Positions 8,483 through 19,537 of a DNA stretch of 64,000 nt are shown one piece after another. The first letter of the stretch is position 1. Every line of letters starts with the position of its first letter. This DNA is from Lampris incognitus (taxonomy: Eukaryota; Chordata; Actinopteri; Lampriformes; Lampridae). Under the pieces are notes generated by a model. It was not told the origin of the DNA and did not search any database. It worked only from the letters and a program-made list of their open reading frames with translations. Made by a program: the position numbers and the translations under genes. The stretch covers positions 144,456,998-144,520,997 of the forward strand of contig NC_079211.1 of assembly GCF_029633865.1 (NCBI RefSeq), in the 5' to 3' direction.

Positions 8483-9717
8483 TAATTTACGAGCACAATT
8501 TCTCTCCACACAACTGTTCCACTTGAAATAATCAACATATTGTAGCGAATTAGGGGGGCAGGCAAAGAACCGCCACAGCCGGGACGCGAACCCGCATCTC
8601 CCACTCCGCAAGCGACAACGTTAACCAGTCGACAAAAGGGTCCGACTCGTTTGCCAAGGGCCAACGTGTCTACTTATCCATGCACGTTACAATATTAAAT
8701 TTAAGAATAGGTCTTTATTCTATCGAAACTGGTTTAGCAATGGTGTCCTGTTAGTCAACCACTTAATGCTAATGGTCTCCTGTTAAGGTATTTCTGAATG
8801 CCTACGGTGTTCCTGTTAGTTTGGGGGTAACAACGGTCATGGATGCTGTTCCTTCTGGAATTCTGACCCTCCTAAGTGGTTCCGAAGGACCAGCATCCTT
8901 GCCGACCCTTGATCCTAAATTAACTTTCGTGGGTAAAGTCTGCCTGTCTACCACCTTAAGGAATAATAACCTTAATATTCGTTCCTTATTTTAGTCTGAC
9001 ATTACTTGTACACCTTCTGCTGTCTCATACTGGTGTTGTTGGCAACTTGAATTGGAAAAAATATATGATGTCTCCCGTACAAACATCTTCTTACTAATAA
9101 AATAAGGGCGATTTCTTTTAAAATGTTACATAGATTCTGTCCTGTAAACGCCTCTCTAGTTGATAAGTTTAAGAAAGACTTGTGTGTAAAATGCTCTTTA
9201 TGTGAATTGCACCCTGAAACTATGCTGCACCTGTTCTGGCAATGTCCTTATACTGTCAAATTCTGGAGAGACCTATCACGACATGTCATTGATAATGTTG
9301 ACCCTGACTTTCCTCTTTATTGCAAAAATTTATTGTTTGGTATTCACGTTAATAATAGTAACAAAATTCTATATCATAAATGTATTGATTATTTTAGCAA
9401 AGTATCACATTCATAAGTCAAAATGTAGCCATTCCAAACCCCTATTTTTATTTTTTGAAAATGTCACCAAAGAATACATTAAGACCATCACTGACTCGAC
9501 AAATAAGAAAGCTGCGAAGACTGTCTGTTTTTTGCAATCTATTTAATGTCTTTATTTGAAGATTCCCCCTGGCTCCATTTAAATCGGAGTTTATTTTTTT
9601 CTGTTTTATTGTTGGTTATATTGACAACTCTGTTGTTTTTATTTGTTGTTCTTGTTTGACAGATATACCGAATATTGTATCTTCTATACAACTTGTTTAA
9701 TCATTTTTTAAAAAGGC
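8483..9717 (+). mobile_element. 5'-truncated L1/Tx1-clade LINE ORF2 relic
   Basis: Broken frames spell the C-terminal region of a fish L1-clade ORF2: RSLFYRNWFSNGVLLVNHL, FLNAYGVPVSLG, VMDAVPSGILTLLSG, FVGKVCLSTTLRNNN, WKKIYDVSRTNIFL, then ISFKMLHRFCPVN and the zinc-binding segment CSLCELHPETMLHLFWQC. A 3' UTR ends in an A-rich run near 9712. A 16-bp target duplication (GCATATCCACaAGTTT at 8467-8482, with one difference at 9718-9733) marks both ends. A solo TRIM LTR is inserted at 8541-8691. Stops and frameshifts make it inactive. Confidence 0.8.
8541..8691 (-). mobile_element. Solo LTR of the tRNA-like TRIM family
   Basis: A 151-bp unit beginning TGTAGCG and ending GTTACA, with a 4-bp target duplication ATAT (8537-8540 and 8692-8695). 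It shares ends and layout with the LTR at 1077-1213 (CATGCACGTTACA terminus). On the minus strand it has A-box-like TTGTCGACTGGTTAACG and B-box GGTTCGCGTCCC. It interrupts the L1-clade LINE, so it is younger than that LINE. Confidence 0.75.
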
Positions 9718-9889
9718 GCATATCCACGAGTTTCCTGGGGGAGGGGGAGGGGCGTGTCCCTGGGGGAAACGATTATGGGTAATACTTCCGGTGTTCGGCG
9801 GAAGCGCAGGCCGGCGGCGGATTTTGCCGAAGAAGCGTTAGCTGTTGCCGTTCGTGTTTTATACAAAAGACGGTAAAAGTCGCAAACCC

Positions 9890-10219
9890 ACATGTAAAAT
9901 GTCGCTCCGGAGCAACAACGTGCGCTGTTTGTGGCTGTACGCACAACCAGACGAAATGCGTGGCTTAAACGGAAGTGCTTCGACCATAAACCTAAAACTA
10001 AATCAGACTTCCGGTCAGCGATGACACGCTTTCCGTCGCCTCCCACAAGACGACGAGGCAAAAAGAAGTCGGCTAAATTCAGACTCTTCATGTTTGCTGG
10101 TTTCACTTTGTTGCTAAGAAGCCTCACCCAACACCTTCCCCCCCTGGGTTGCGAGAGGCCGCCCGAGAAGAAGAGACGCCGACTCATCGGGATCAGGACT
10201 CGTCGTGTCGCCACAACAG
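9890..10219 (+). pseudogene. Second THAP-domain exon (frameshifted), with splice donor
   Basis: Three frames together spell a THAP first exon: TTCAVCGCTHNQTKCVA (the C-x2/4-C pair), WLKRKCFDHKPKTKSDFR, AMTRFPSPPTRRR, LHVCWFHFVAKKPHPT (the C-x2-HF pair) and CERPPEKKRRRLI. A strong donor GTAAGT starts at 10220. Unlike the exon at 5180, all four zinc ligands of the C2CH motif can be found, but at least two frameshifts separate them. Upstream 9790-9890 is GC-rich (CGGCGGAAGCGCAGG), as expected near a promoter or transposon end. This may be a host THAP gene's first exon with errors or, more likely, a transposon relic. Confidence 0.6.
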
Positions 10220-10738
10220 GTAAGTTCATGGGATGTCGACTAGTTTGCCGGCTTTCTTTACACCACGTTTTCTTCTTCTTCGGTTTTCAGAATGTGACCA
10301 TTCTTAACTCAAGCGCTGTTTTTAAAAAAATATTATGAGTACTAGAAGAACCCCGCTACAATGTAGCGGTTTGGTTCTCCACCCGTCTAAATCTCCCTCC
10401 TCTTCATCCTGCCAGCTAACCGCCTCCCCCCTGCCCCTAAACCCCCCCCCACTCCAACTCCCTCCCCCCACATGCTCAGAATCATCTGAAATGCCGAGAA
10501 AAGTGGTTTTTAGCCATTTTTTTAGAAAACGCATATTTTGCATAATTATGCACAATTATGCATAATTATTTTAATTTTCTGCCATTTTTCTGGTCCTCTC
10601 TGGAACAATACCAACCACCTCCAGAAAAAATGAGGATCCTAAGTGCTGTAGTTTTCGGTCCCGCTATCTACACTAACTAACACACACACACACTAACACC
10701 ACACACACACACATTACAAAAATATATGAGTAGATAAA
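10220..10738. repeat. C-rich then AT-palindromic repeat stretch
   Basis: A pyrimidine-rich block (10380-10480) is followed by GCATAATTATGC palindromes (10539-10566) and a (CA)n tract (10680-10712). It resembles the end of an unidentified dispersed repeat. No coding sense. Confidence 0.4.
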
Positions 10739-10766
10739 ACCTGCCTGCCATGGTGGCAGGCAGGCA
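10739..10766. repeat. GC-rich hairpin
   Basis: ACCTGCCTGCCA, three-base loop TGG, then TGGCAGGCAGG with an extra CAGG register: a perfect 11-bp stem. It may be one end of a non-autonomous DNA element. Confidence 0.6.
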
Positions 10767-11559
10767 GGTGACCTGAAATGTTTACTTGCCACGGACATTT
10801 CACGTGACCCTTTATTTGGCAGGTGCTGATTTCATTCCGTTCTGACCAACGGATACAGAATTGTTATTTTGTATATATTACACCTAGGCTATGTATGCTC
10901 TGGTGTCTGTGTGCAAGTTAGATCATTTACTTGAGTCAAAAGTGGAGGATTTCTTAATCCTTGTTTGTGTCAGCTCCCCCAACTGCCTGTATCAGCTGGC
11001 CTATCTGAACTGTATCGGCCCCATGACAAAATCAGCTTTGTTCTATGAGAAATGAACTAGTGGGACATCATTACACCGTTTGTGTCGCTCTATTCCTCAA
11101 TATAGGATCTATATCTGTTTAATATATATGTTAAAAGAGGACTTCCTAAAATAAGTGTACATTCAAACTGATTGTGTTGTGTATGCCCAGTATATTGACT
11201 CTCCTGCTCACCCCACATCTACTCATGGTAGAGCTCCAGCTACTTTGGGCAGAGATTTTATCTTCTTGTTGGCTAAATCATCAGCCAACCAAGGTAGCAT
11301 GTGTAAAAAAGGCAGAAATTCTTCAGCACATGTGCATCCGCATAGTTTTTGTCAAATGCAATGTCCACATCTATGTCCTCGCTTAGTGTCCAGACGACCC
11401 GTTCTTTCCACCATGTCCCTCAGGCGCGGAAAACTCCATAGGATGTTCCCTGAAGATGCAGTAACTGTTGCATTAGCATGCAGCACAATATGGGAAAACA
11501 ATATTGTGCAAATGCAAGTGCGGCGGTCTTACCATGCCGCTTCATTGCGTTTAGTGGTA
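10767..11559. other. Gene-free stretch
   Basis: The open frames here (for example 11155-11727) show no domain, signal peptide or splice pattern and look like chance. Confidence 0.45.
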
Positions 11560-12338
11560 AATTTTTTTAACTTAATTTCTTATTTAGTTTTAAACTGTAT
11601 TGCGATATGTTTTCATACAACGACACTTTTCCTTTTCCAGCTGTATCTGTACGTTCTTCACGTTGACTTTCAAATGTTGCATAGACAAACAACGGAAAAG
11701 ATCCACTCCAGAGTAATAGCCACATAAACAAGGGATACGCTATAAACCAGAGAAACCACAAAGGAGAGTGGAAAGTGAGAGAAGAGAATAAAATAGAAAA
11801 GACACAAAATAACCCTCGCTGCATTACTAGATCCATCCCCACTGCTTGGTAAATATACATTTTTGGAGCCTTAATGAGTATGTAATTTGCTCCATACGGT
11901 AGACATCCCACACCTTTTGGATCCACAAGTTATAGGTGGGGTTGGGTGGGGTCTGGTTTCATCCATTTAATCGTAATACACGTCAGGGCTGCTGTAAGTA
12001 GTATTCCTAGGAGATATTTCTCCCCTCTAAACCATCAGGTATTCCTCCCAGTAGTGCCACCATAGGATCTTGTGGGATATTTCGCTGGAGCACTTCTATA
12101 TGAGCATCAAATACCTCTTTCCAAAAGGCCTGTAACTTTGGGCGTAACCAAAATATGTGAGTATGGTTTCCAGTTTGTGCTCCACAGTCTTTCCGCAAGT
12201 GAACTGGTGTGTGTTGGACTCATCTTTGACGCCACCTCTGGTGTTCGAAAATGTCCAGTGATTACTTTCCATTTAAATTCCCGCCACGTGTTGGAATTTG
12301 TCACTAGGTCTGCTTCTGTGCATATTTCCTACCAGGTA
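11560..12338 (-). mobile_element. L1-clade LINE 3' fragment
   Basis: Minus-strand frames give TNSNTWREFKWKVITGHFRT and PEVASKMSPTHTS, then CGAQTGNHTHIFWLRPKLQA with FWKEVFDAHIEVLQRNIP. This is the zinc-binding C-terminal region of a fish L1-type ORF2, distinct from the copy at 8483. It is frameshifted and truncated at its 5' side, where a hAT-like element begins. Confidence 0.65.
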
Positions 12339-12346
12339 TCCTGTGT

Positions 12347-12853
12347 CAGTGTTGTAGTACTCGAGTCCAGGACTCGGACTCAGGTCTGACTCGAGTCCTG
12401 GTTTTCAGGACTGGTGACTTAACTTGGACTTGAGCACTGATGACTCAGACTCGTACTCATACTCGAGCATTGACTGTATTTAGACTCGGGAGTTGGTGAT
12501 GAGGACTCGGACTTGTTAATTGATAAAGACTGGGTTTTTTTTATAGTTTTTTTTGTTTGGCTATTGTGTCACAAAGTAAATAAACCCTCTTTGAAGTGGT
12601 GACAGCTGTATCATTTTTGTTTAATGTCGACTTTTTTTATTTGTATGCCAGCTTTTTTACGGCGCCAGAGTGGAGCACCGGAGCCCATCTTGGAACTCGA
12701 CTCAGACTCAACCTGGATGACTCGGCCTCAGACTCAGGTGATGGGGACTTGACTCGGACTTGACCCGCACTCTTCTTTGGGGACTCGGACTCGAACACTG
12801 GGGACTCGAGACTCGACTCGGACTCGAGGTTTCGTGACTTGACTACAACACCG
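12347..12853. mobile_element. Non-autonomous hAT-like element made of GACTCG-rich sequence
   Basis: Terminal inverted repeats CAGTGTTGTAGT (12347) and ACTACAACACCG (ending 12853). An imperfect 8-bp target duplication, TCCTGTGT (12339-12346) and CCCTGCGT (12854-12861), is diagnostic of the hAT superfamily. The interior consists largely of degenerate GGACTCG/GACTCGAG words in both halves. No transposase frame. Confidence 0.65.
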
Positions 12854-12861
12854 CCCTGCGT

Positions 12862-13145
12862 CACACCCCTGTTTAATTGTAGGAGGAATTAATTGGAGTA
12901 CAGTACAGCTTTCGGTTCAGTAAAGTCATTTGTAAAAAACATCACAATGAAATCCCATTTTTCACGTCTTTTCATGTCGTTACTGTACTGACCTTCCACA
13001 GGATTGCTGCTGCGTGACTCCCAAGAGCGTCCTGGCCCTGCAGTGCATGAGCAAAACGCCGGTCCCGGTTCAGCGACGGGACACGCCGGAAGTCGCGCCC
13101 ATAATTCACACAAGGTATCACGGGGGCCAGGAATAAGGCGGTTAG
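12862..13145. other. Gene-free stretch
   Basis: No feature recognised. A GC-richer block at 13010-13130 carries no exon-like signals. Confidence 0.4.
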
Positions 13146-13345
13146 TAGCTGAATTAACTTAAGCGTAGGTGAGAAGGGGTAGGAAAAAATAAGTGCATAC
13201 TTCCTCCTACTCCTTTTCCAACATGTAACAAATAAGCCGGTGCATGTGGAGATTTTTTCGCTGAGTTTGATGTGTGGGTTTGTTTATCACCTCAGATTAT
13301 TGGCAATGGCTCATCTGCATGTTATATCCTGCTTATTTACATGTT
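13146..13345 (+). mobile_element. LINE 3' UTR fragment (third copy of the 24410-27105 family)
   Basis: Aligns by eye over about 200 bp with 26905-27105. Shared words include AGTAGCTGAATTAACT, TTCCTCCTACTCCTTTTCCA, ATTATTGGCAATGGCTCATC and ATGTTATATCCTGCTTATTT. Only the 3' end is present. Confidence 0.7.
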
Positions 13346-16300
13346 CAAAGTAAATCGTCGTTCGACGTCGTCGCTGACACTCGCTTGCATCACATTGAGT
13401 TAAGACACAGTGCTCGACATGCAGCTTAGCTATAGGGACCCGGGCTCAGTGTTAAGCTTGGAAAGATTTCATCATGACCCGGCGTAGTATGTCAGTGTCT
13501 TTCACTAAACACCGCCAACTGAAATCAGGGGGTGGGTCTCCGCAGTTTTCGGGCATGTGGTTTGGGGAAAAAAAATAATCTTTCTTTACCTTAATAAATA
13601 GATAGATATGAATAGATACTCTGCCAGCCGTTATCGTCTGATGTCGTCCATCTTGGTTATATCCTTGTGCGCTTGTTTGTTTCCCCATCATAAACAAAAA
13701 AACTCAGAAAGTCACCTTCATTTCATACATTTCATTTCACGTCGACTTAGCAGTTCATCCTCTCTCAGTATGCGGCAGAATGGCTTAGTTTCAGATTATA
13801 ATAAGTGTGGCGACGATGCCGCCAGAATGATGGAGATACTCGGGGGGGGGCAAAACTTTGTCAAAAATATAATTTCCTTGGGTGATTGTTTCCTTCCTCT
13901 CATCTTATTTTAAGGTGGATGGGGAGTGGGAGTCAAAGGGGGTGGGGGGGTGGGAAGAGGCAAGATAACCACTTCTCCATTTCTCTACCCCCCCCCCCCC
14001 ACACACACACACACACCAGTAAATTGGCTCTTTATTAAATTTAGGCCCCATCTATCAATACAAAGACTGGTATCGAAATTGCTTCACTGGCCGCAAATCG
14101 TTGGCAATAGATTGAGCCTCCCCTGAAACAGGGCCGTCATTTATCTGGTTCGCATTTCCTCCTGAGGGGGAAAGGAAGAGGGACACAATAAGACTTTTAT
14201 TTGTTCCTTGGGTGATAGATGTGACCCCCTTGAACTTCTGAGTACGAGATCACCACGAGTAAAACAGAAACCTACTAAACATTCACTCACACCGTAGGCC
14301 CCCCCCCCCTCACTATTTCGTTATAAACCAGTGTTGCAAGGCGGTGAGGGTGTGGGCGTTGGCACGGGTGGGGGGGTGAAGTGTGTGTGTGGGGGGGGGG
14401 GTCCACACATGAGAGCCTGCCAACACTAAGGAGATTCACGCCACCACAAGGTATCCTAGGCCGTATAAAGCCATGTAATATGTCCCGGGGGACGTATTAC
14501 ACGAAGGCGAAATTAATTACCGTGGATACGGAGTACTTTAAAGATGCAATAAAGTAGGAGCCAAATACACGCTGAACTCTTTAGCTCACATAAAAGCGAA
14601 AAAGTGCCCGGTAAAAGGTGACGGAGTGCCTTTGGCGAGGTGAAGGTGGTGGCGGCGAAACGATAACGGAGAGCGCCGGAGTGTTTTTGGTACGGTTTCT
14701 CCTTGGTTCTGTACCGAAAGCAGGATTTAATCAGAGCGGTGGGTCCGGGGCCTAACATCCTTTTGTGCTGGCAGCGTATTGAAGAGAGTAGAGGGGGGGT
14801 GGGGGTGGGGGGTGGGGTGGGGTGGGGGAAATCAGCCTTTTAAAGGGCAGGAAAAGTTAAGCAGGCCCAACGTAAGCCGTGGCGCACTCTGGCCGATAAG
14901 AAATAACTGTCTATGTGAGAAAGAACGAGCGGCGTTCACCTTGTCCCGTTTGGCCTTTGCGATTGCTGAAGTGTCTTTTCATAATAACGGCACGAAGTTA
15001 GTCAACCTCAAGGGCAGGAAGCTCTTCCGCCAGACACGGCTGGCTTCGGCCGAGCACCGTGACGCGCTAAGGTGCGACAGCGTGCCTAGCAATAAACACG
15101 TTGCTTGCTAGCATAGCGACGGTATTAGCACAGATACGCATATAAGACTCTAAAAAAAGACCTTTAAGGTCAATTGTGAGGGTGCTTGCATTCACTACAG
15201 ATAGGGTTTGCTTTGTACTTGGTGTATGTTAGTACCTTCTTTGCAGAAGTTAAGGGAAAAAAAAAATTTGAAGGATGAAATCACGTGGGGAAACGGGACT
15301 GTAGCCTCTAGCGATTGCGTTGAAGCCTATGGAAGGTCACTCTCCGCGTTCCCTGTGGACATCGGTCTTGAAAACAGAGTGATGGCCCCAGAGAGACAGA
15401 TAAGCAAATACAGTTTTAATGGGCTGTGAATGGCTGGTGGTAATCTGCACAGGCCGGGAGTGGGCAGAGCACAGAGGGCGACGGGGCAGTCTGCAGCAGT
15501 TATTATTAATGCTATCATAGATCAGATAGGCCAGGGAGGAGAATGAAGGCTGGTGATGAATTTGGGCCTCCTGTCTACCGAATGACTGGGAGACACGAGC
15601 TGCAGACGCCGGCTAAGGTCATGGATGAAGGGCACCAGCCAATAGCAGACACAGGGGGAATATGCATTATGCGCTACGTAGAGAAACCACCCCTATATAT
15701 AACTCGAGAGATGAAGGCAAAGGTCAAAAGGTAAAAGCGGGACACCCCGGAAAAAGTCGGGGCTCCGTTATACTTCCACAAATCCGTTGAAATTCCTAAC
15801 CCCCGTGTTCGAAAACCGCTCTGTTGTTTCACACGTAGCTCCATCTCATGCTGCCGAGAAGCGGGTACGCGAAGGGTGTGTCCGGAAGATGTCCGAGAGG
15901 GAAAATGTGTTGGGACGTTTTAGTCCGCGGGGCCGTGTTCGCGGACGTCAAAGTGCTGAGGCTTTCCTCAGGGCCGTCAGACTTCGATACCCTCGCAAAG
16001 GTCTAGAGCGCTAAACGTAACCTCTGCGGACGTGCGACCCGTTGTATCTCCTTTCACGTTTCCTCGGAATCTCTCGGAATATTTTCCAAAACCCGTCTTT
16101 CCTCGTCATTGTGAGGATGATGGATCGCGTGTGCGAGGCTTGCAAGCAGCCACTGTCTTTGTAATTTGGCTTCGGGCGCCCTTATAGACTTACCATATGT
16201 GGTGCTTGAAAGGAGTTCAAGCTTCTTCTTCTCTCTTTTTTTTTCTTTTTCTTTCCAGATTACTCCCAGCTATGGCTGATGTAACCTAAGACGTTTAAGT

Positions 16301-17984
16301 CCTGTCTGGTGCTCCCTCTGTTTTTCCGTTTCTGAGCGAACCCCTCAGCGGCCCGGGCTTCAGGGGATTCGCCTGGTCGTCCGGCCCCGGGAACGCTGCC
16401 CTCGGGCGATGGGAATGACGTTTCGTGCTGACATTACCAGCCCGGAGCGCTGATGCTTTTTGCAGCTGCTGAGGTCTGAATTTGTTTCCTTTCAGAGTCG
16501 CATTACGAACACCGAGCGGGAAGGCCACACGTCGGCTTTTTGAGGGGGAAATTCGGTGTCGGCCTGAACGCATACCTCAAAAATATTACAGATAGTGATT
16601 GATGCGTTGGTGAGATCGACGAGATTCTTAATGACAATATGGACATCGTCACAACGGCTGTGTATAGCAGTTGTGTTAGGCTTTTTTATATACCCGCCAT
16701 AGGCTCGGTACAAGGTCGGAGGTCATGTTTAGCCCCGTGTTACCCTGTCTCATGCTGCTAACATTTAACGCCGAATCAAACTGAAATCAGTCTTCATTGG
16801 CTGATTGGTTGAGCATCAACTGCTGGCGTGAAACAAGTAAACACAAGTTTTCAACCATTATTTTGCACTAGTATTGTTGAAACCGAGCGGAAGAGGCTTA
16901 TATTTTGAGTAACGGTGGGGCCAGAGAATCAAATCTTCCAACTGTAAGTCTTACCGTCGAAGAACCCATGCATATTCATGGCATATAGTTGCACAAATCC
17001 AGCTCAAAATGAGTTAAAGTAGTATAAAATACACAATTTGTCATGATTGCCGGGGCCTTTTGTGTTGTTGTTGTTGATCAGTGAATGCTCAAAAATCCTC
17101 CCTTCTTAATGGCTTGCAATGTATAAATGCTGTCTTTGATAAGCTGGCGGGATCATTTTCACTCACCGCATCCAGAATAAAGTACCTAAAGGCTTTCTCT
17201 CCCACACAATCAAAGTTAGACTATAAACCCCGAGTTGGTATCAGCAGGTCTGATCCCCTGCATGCACCGAAAGCCAGACGGAGGACTGAAATAGATCCGC
17301 GAGATAAGAACGATCACGCGAAGAAATTGCTTTATATAACGTCTGTTGGTTCAAAAATGCAGTCCGGCCCAGCGCATAGAAAAACCAGTTGCGTAGCCCG
17401 CGAGTTCGACCACGTTTCAGCTCCTTATCTGTGAAAGGTGTTTAAGTTTCGATGCGTCCCAAGGTAGCGACGGTTCAAGTTGGGAGTTTTCACGGGGGAT
17501 GGAGAAGAAGAAAACGAGGACCCGTACTTCTGACTGAAGCAGGTTTATGCAGGCAGTAACGAAACAGTCCTCCCCCCCTTCCCCCCCCCTTGCAGCCAGT
17601 CTTTTCCAGTAAAGCCTCGCAGGAACCATCATAGCCGCGTCCTTGTCACCTCATATCCTCCCTCGTTACAGCTCAGTGTACCGTGAAGCCAGTTTATCCA
17701 TTCGGCAATGATAACCATAGCCAATCCTTAAGTACACGTTACTAGACATGCACGTCAGGAGCAGGAAAAACACTGAAAATGGTGGTCGGCCTTTCCAGCC
17801 CTTTTGTAGGCCCTAATTAAAAAATAAATGAATAAATAAAATAAAAGGTTTCAAATCAAAATAGACTAGACCAGAGCAAAGCGGGTCTGTTTCTGGAGGC
17901 TTGTTTTGCCATTAAGGTGCGGACATTTTAAGCGGTTCTTGATTAAGTCGAGTTAATAGGGGAGGGGGGGGAACCTGGCGTGTT
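13346..17984. other. Largely single-copy, gene-free region with G-rich tracts
   Basis: No recognisable transposon and no exon with convincing signals. Contains poly-C/(CA)n at 13989-14016 and G-run arrays at 13926-13960, 14360-14401 and 14793-14827; the last has many GGGG runs and is a strong G-quadruplex candidate. A TATA-like CCTATATATAACTC at 15690 has no gene after it. The scarcity of repeats suggests regulatory or constrained DNA upstream of the CpG-rich block. Confidence 0.45.
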
Positions 17985-19210
17985 TTTGACGCCATTGTCC
18001 ACACGGGGTCGCTAGTGCCCGACAAGAGGCGCGGTCGCGCAACGACCGCGGGGGACTCGGGAGAACAACTTCCTTCGAATCGTTTCGTAGAAGAAGAAAA
18101 AAAAACATGCTAAGGACGGATTATTAGGCTGCCCCCAAGTCGCCTCGTTAAGCGGCCGAAGTGCCCCGCCCCCCCCCCTCGCCCGGGAGTCCGGCTATGC
18201 GTCCAGTGAACGCCACCTAAGTCGGGTAAGACATGGCTTTTGTTGCGGCAAGTGGATTTAAATGGCCGTCCGTTACGTTTTATTCTGTTTTATTCAAGTT
18301 TGGGGGTTTTTGTTGTGTGTGTGTACTCCCTCCCCCTCCTCCCCCCTCCCTCTTGACCCGTCATCCATCATGTGTTTCGTGGACGCCGGGGAGAGTCTAG
18401 ACTTGCCCCCACGCCCCCCCCCACTTCTCCTCCTCCTCCTCCTCCTCCTCCCATCCACCCACCCCGGACCAGCGCATCTGCCCCCAGCCCTGTCACTTCC
18501 ACCGCGTCTCTCCTCTTGACGGCCGGCGCGCGCGCGCGCGGCTCGTGGGCTTCACCCTCAACTTGAGCGACAGCCGAACGCGTCGGTCTCCGGAGGACGA
18601 GGAGGAGGACTCGAACCCGCCGTAGTTGCCGAAGTCCCGTTACAAGTGGGGCCTGCGCGAACCGGGGACCGGTCGCCAGCGGACGCGCTCCGGAGTTGGC
18701 GCGGGAAGAGGCGCTCGCCTCCGCGGAGGAGGAGGAGGAAGAGGAGGAGGAGTGTTTTACCCGCCGCCGTTGTATTTTTCACATATCCGCGTGTTTTCTT
18801 GACGTATGAGTGGAGTAGCCCCCCCACCCCCACCCACCCCCACCCTGTTCGGCCAACGCTTGTCGGACTTTACGCACAGCCGGTACAGGCGGCGGGGCAA
18901 CTTGCCGGAGCGGAGACCCGTCGGTATGCGGAGCATCCAGAGGCGGCGGGGGGACCAGAAGAAGAGAGGGGACGGGGGCGCCAGTCTCGGCGGTCAGTAA
19001 CAGCCTTGAGTGAACTACCCCACAAAGGGGCACCGGGACCCCCAGCACCCCCCCCCCAAAAAAAACCAACCCCCTAATCTAATTTCCTCTGCCAAAATGC
19101 GTCCTGGAGGGCTGCAAACCTGCAGCCAAGTTCTCGCCGCTCACTTGCCCGGAATTTCGGCCGAAGAAGCGGCGCACGAGCGAGGCTGAAAGCGCCCCCC
19201 CGGGGGGCAG
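17985..19210 (+). promoter_or_regulatory. CpG-rich block, probable promoter/5' UTR region
   Basis: High G+C with frequent CG dinucleotides (GGTCGCGCAACGACCGCGGG near 18030, (GC)n at 18526-18540) over about 1.2 kb, unlike the AT-rich surroundings. Contains (CTC)n at 18425-18450 and (GGA)n at 18726-18752. Immediately downstream lies the candidate first coding exon at 19492. CpG islands of this kind mark vertebrate promoters; the exact start site cannot be placed. Confidence 0.55.
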
Positions 19211-19491
19211 GATTTTGACGCGCGCGTTCAGCTATGATTTGTATCCTGTGCCTCGGCTATTTTGTTTCTTTGTATCCTTCCCGCTGCCCGAGGCAGCCTA
19301 TTGGGTGAACCCGGCGTATGACCTTTTGCTGCGAAAAGACGCCTTTTCAGTTTGGGGGCGCAAACTATGGGGCGAGCGTTTTGAAATAAGCCGTCTGCAG
19401 CTCCGCATCTTTCTTTTTTTTTTGGAGGGGGGGGCAATCTTTTTATTTTTTTCTTTCTTTCTTTCTTTCCCCCCAAAAGACGAAAAGAAAC

Positions 19492-19537
19492 ATGTTGCAT
19501 ATCCTTGCGCTCCAATGTGTCCTGCTACTTTTAGGAG
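19492..19537 (+). CDS. Candidate first coding exon: signal peptide, gene unidentified
   Basis: ATG at 19492 with A at -3 (GAAACATG) opens MLHILALQCVLLLLG, a short hydrophobic stretch typical of a secretory signal peptide. After 46 nt it meets GAG|GTAAGA at 19538, close to the consensus donor. The exon would end in phase 1. It lies just 3' of a CpG-rich block and a pyrimidine-rich (TTTC)n tract. Together these suggest the first coding exon of a secreted or single-pass membrane protein with a long first intron; no second exon could be found to the right. The gene is not recognisable from 15 residues, and a chance ORF remains possible. Confidence 0.42.

Noticed and set aside
11155..11727. 190-codon plus-strand frame
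   Set aside because: No recognisable motif, low-complexity end, partly antisense to an L1-clade LINE fragment.
15685..15715. TATA-box-like CCTATATATAACTC
   Set aside because: No downstream exon, initiator or CpG context within several hundred bases.
18262..18566. Proline/leucine-rich open frames as a coding exon
   Set aside because: They translate (CTC)n and C-rich runs in the CpG-rich block, with no splice pattern or family resemblance.
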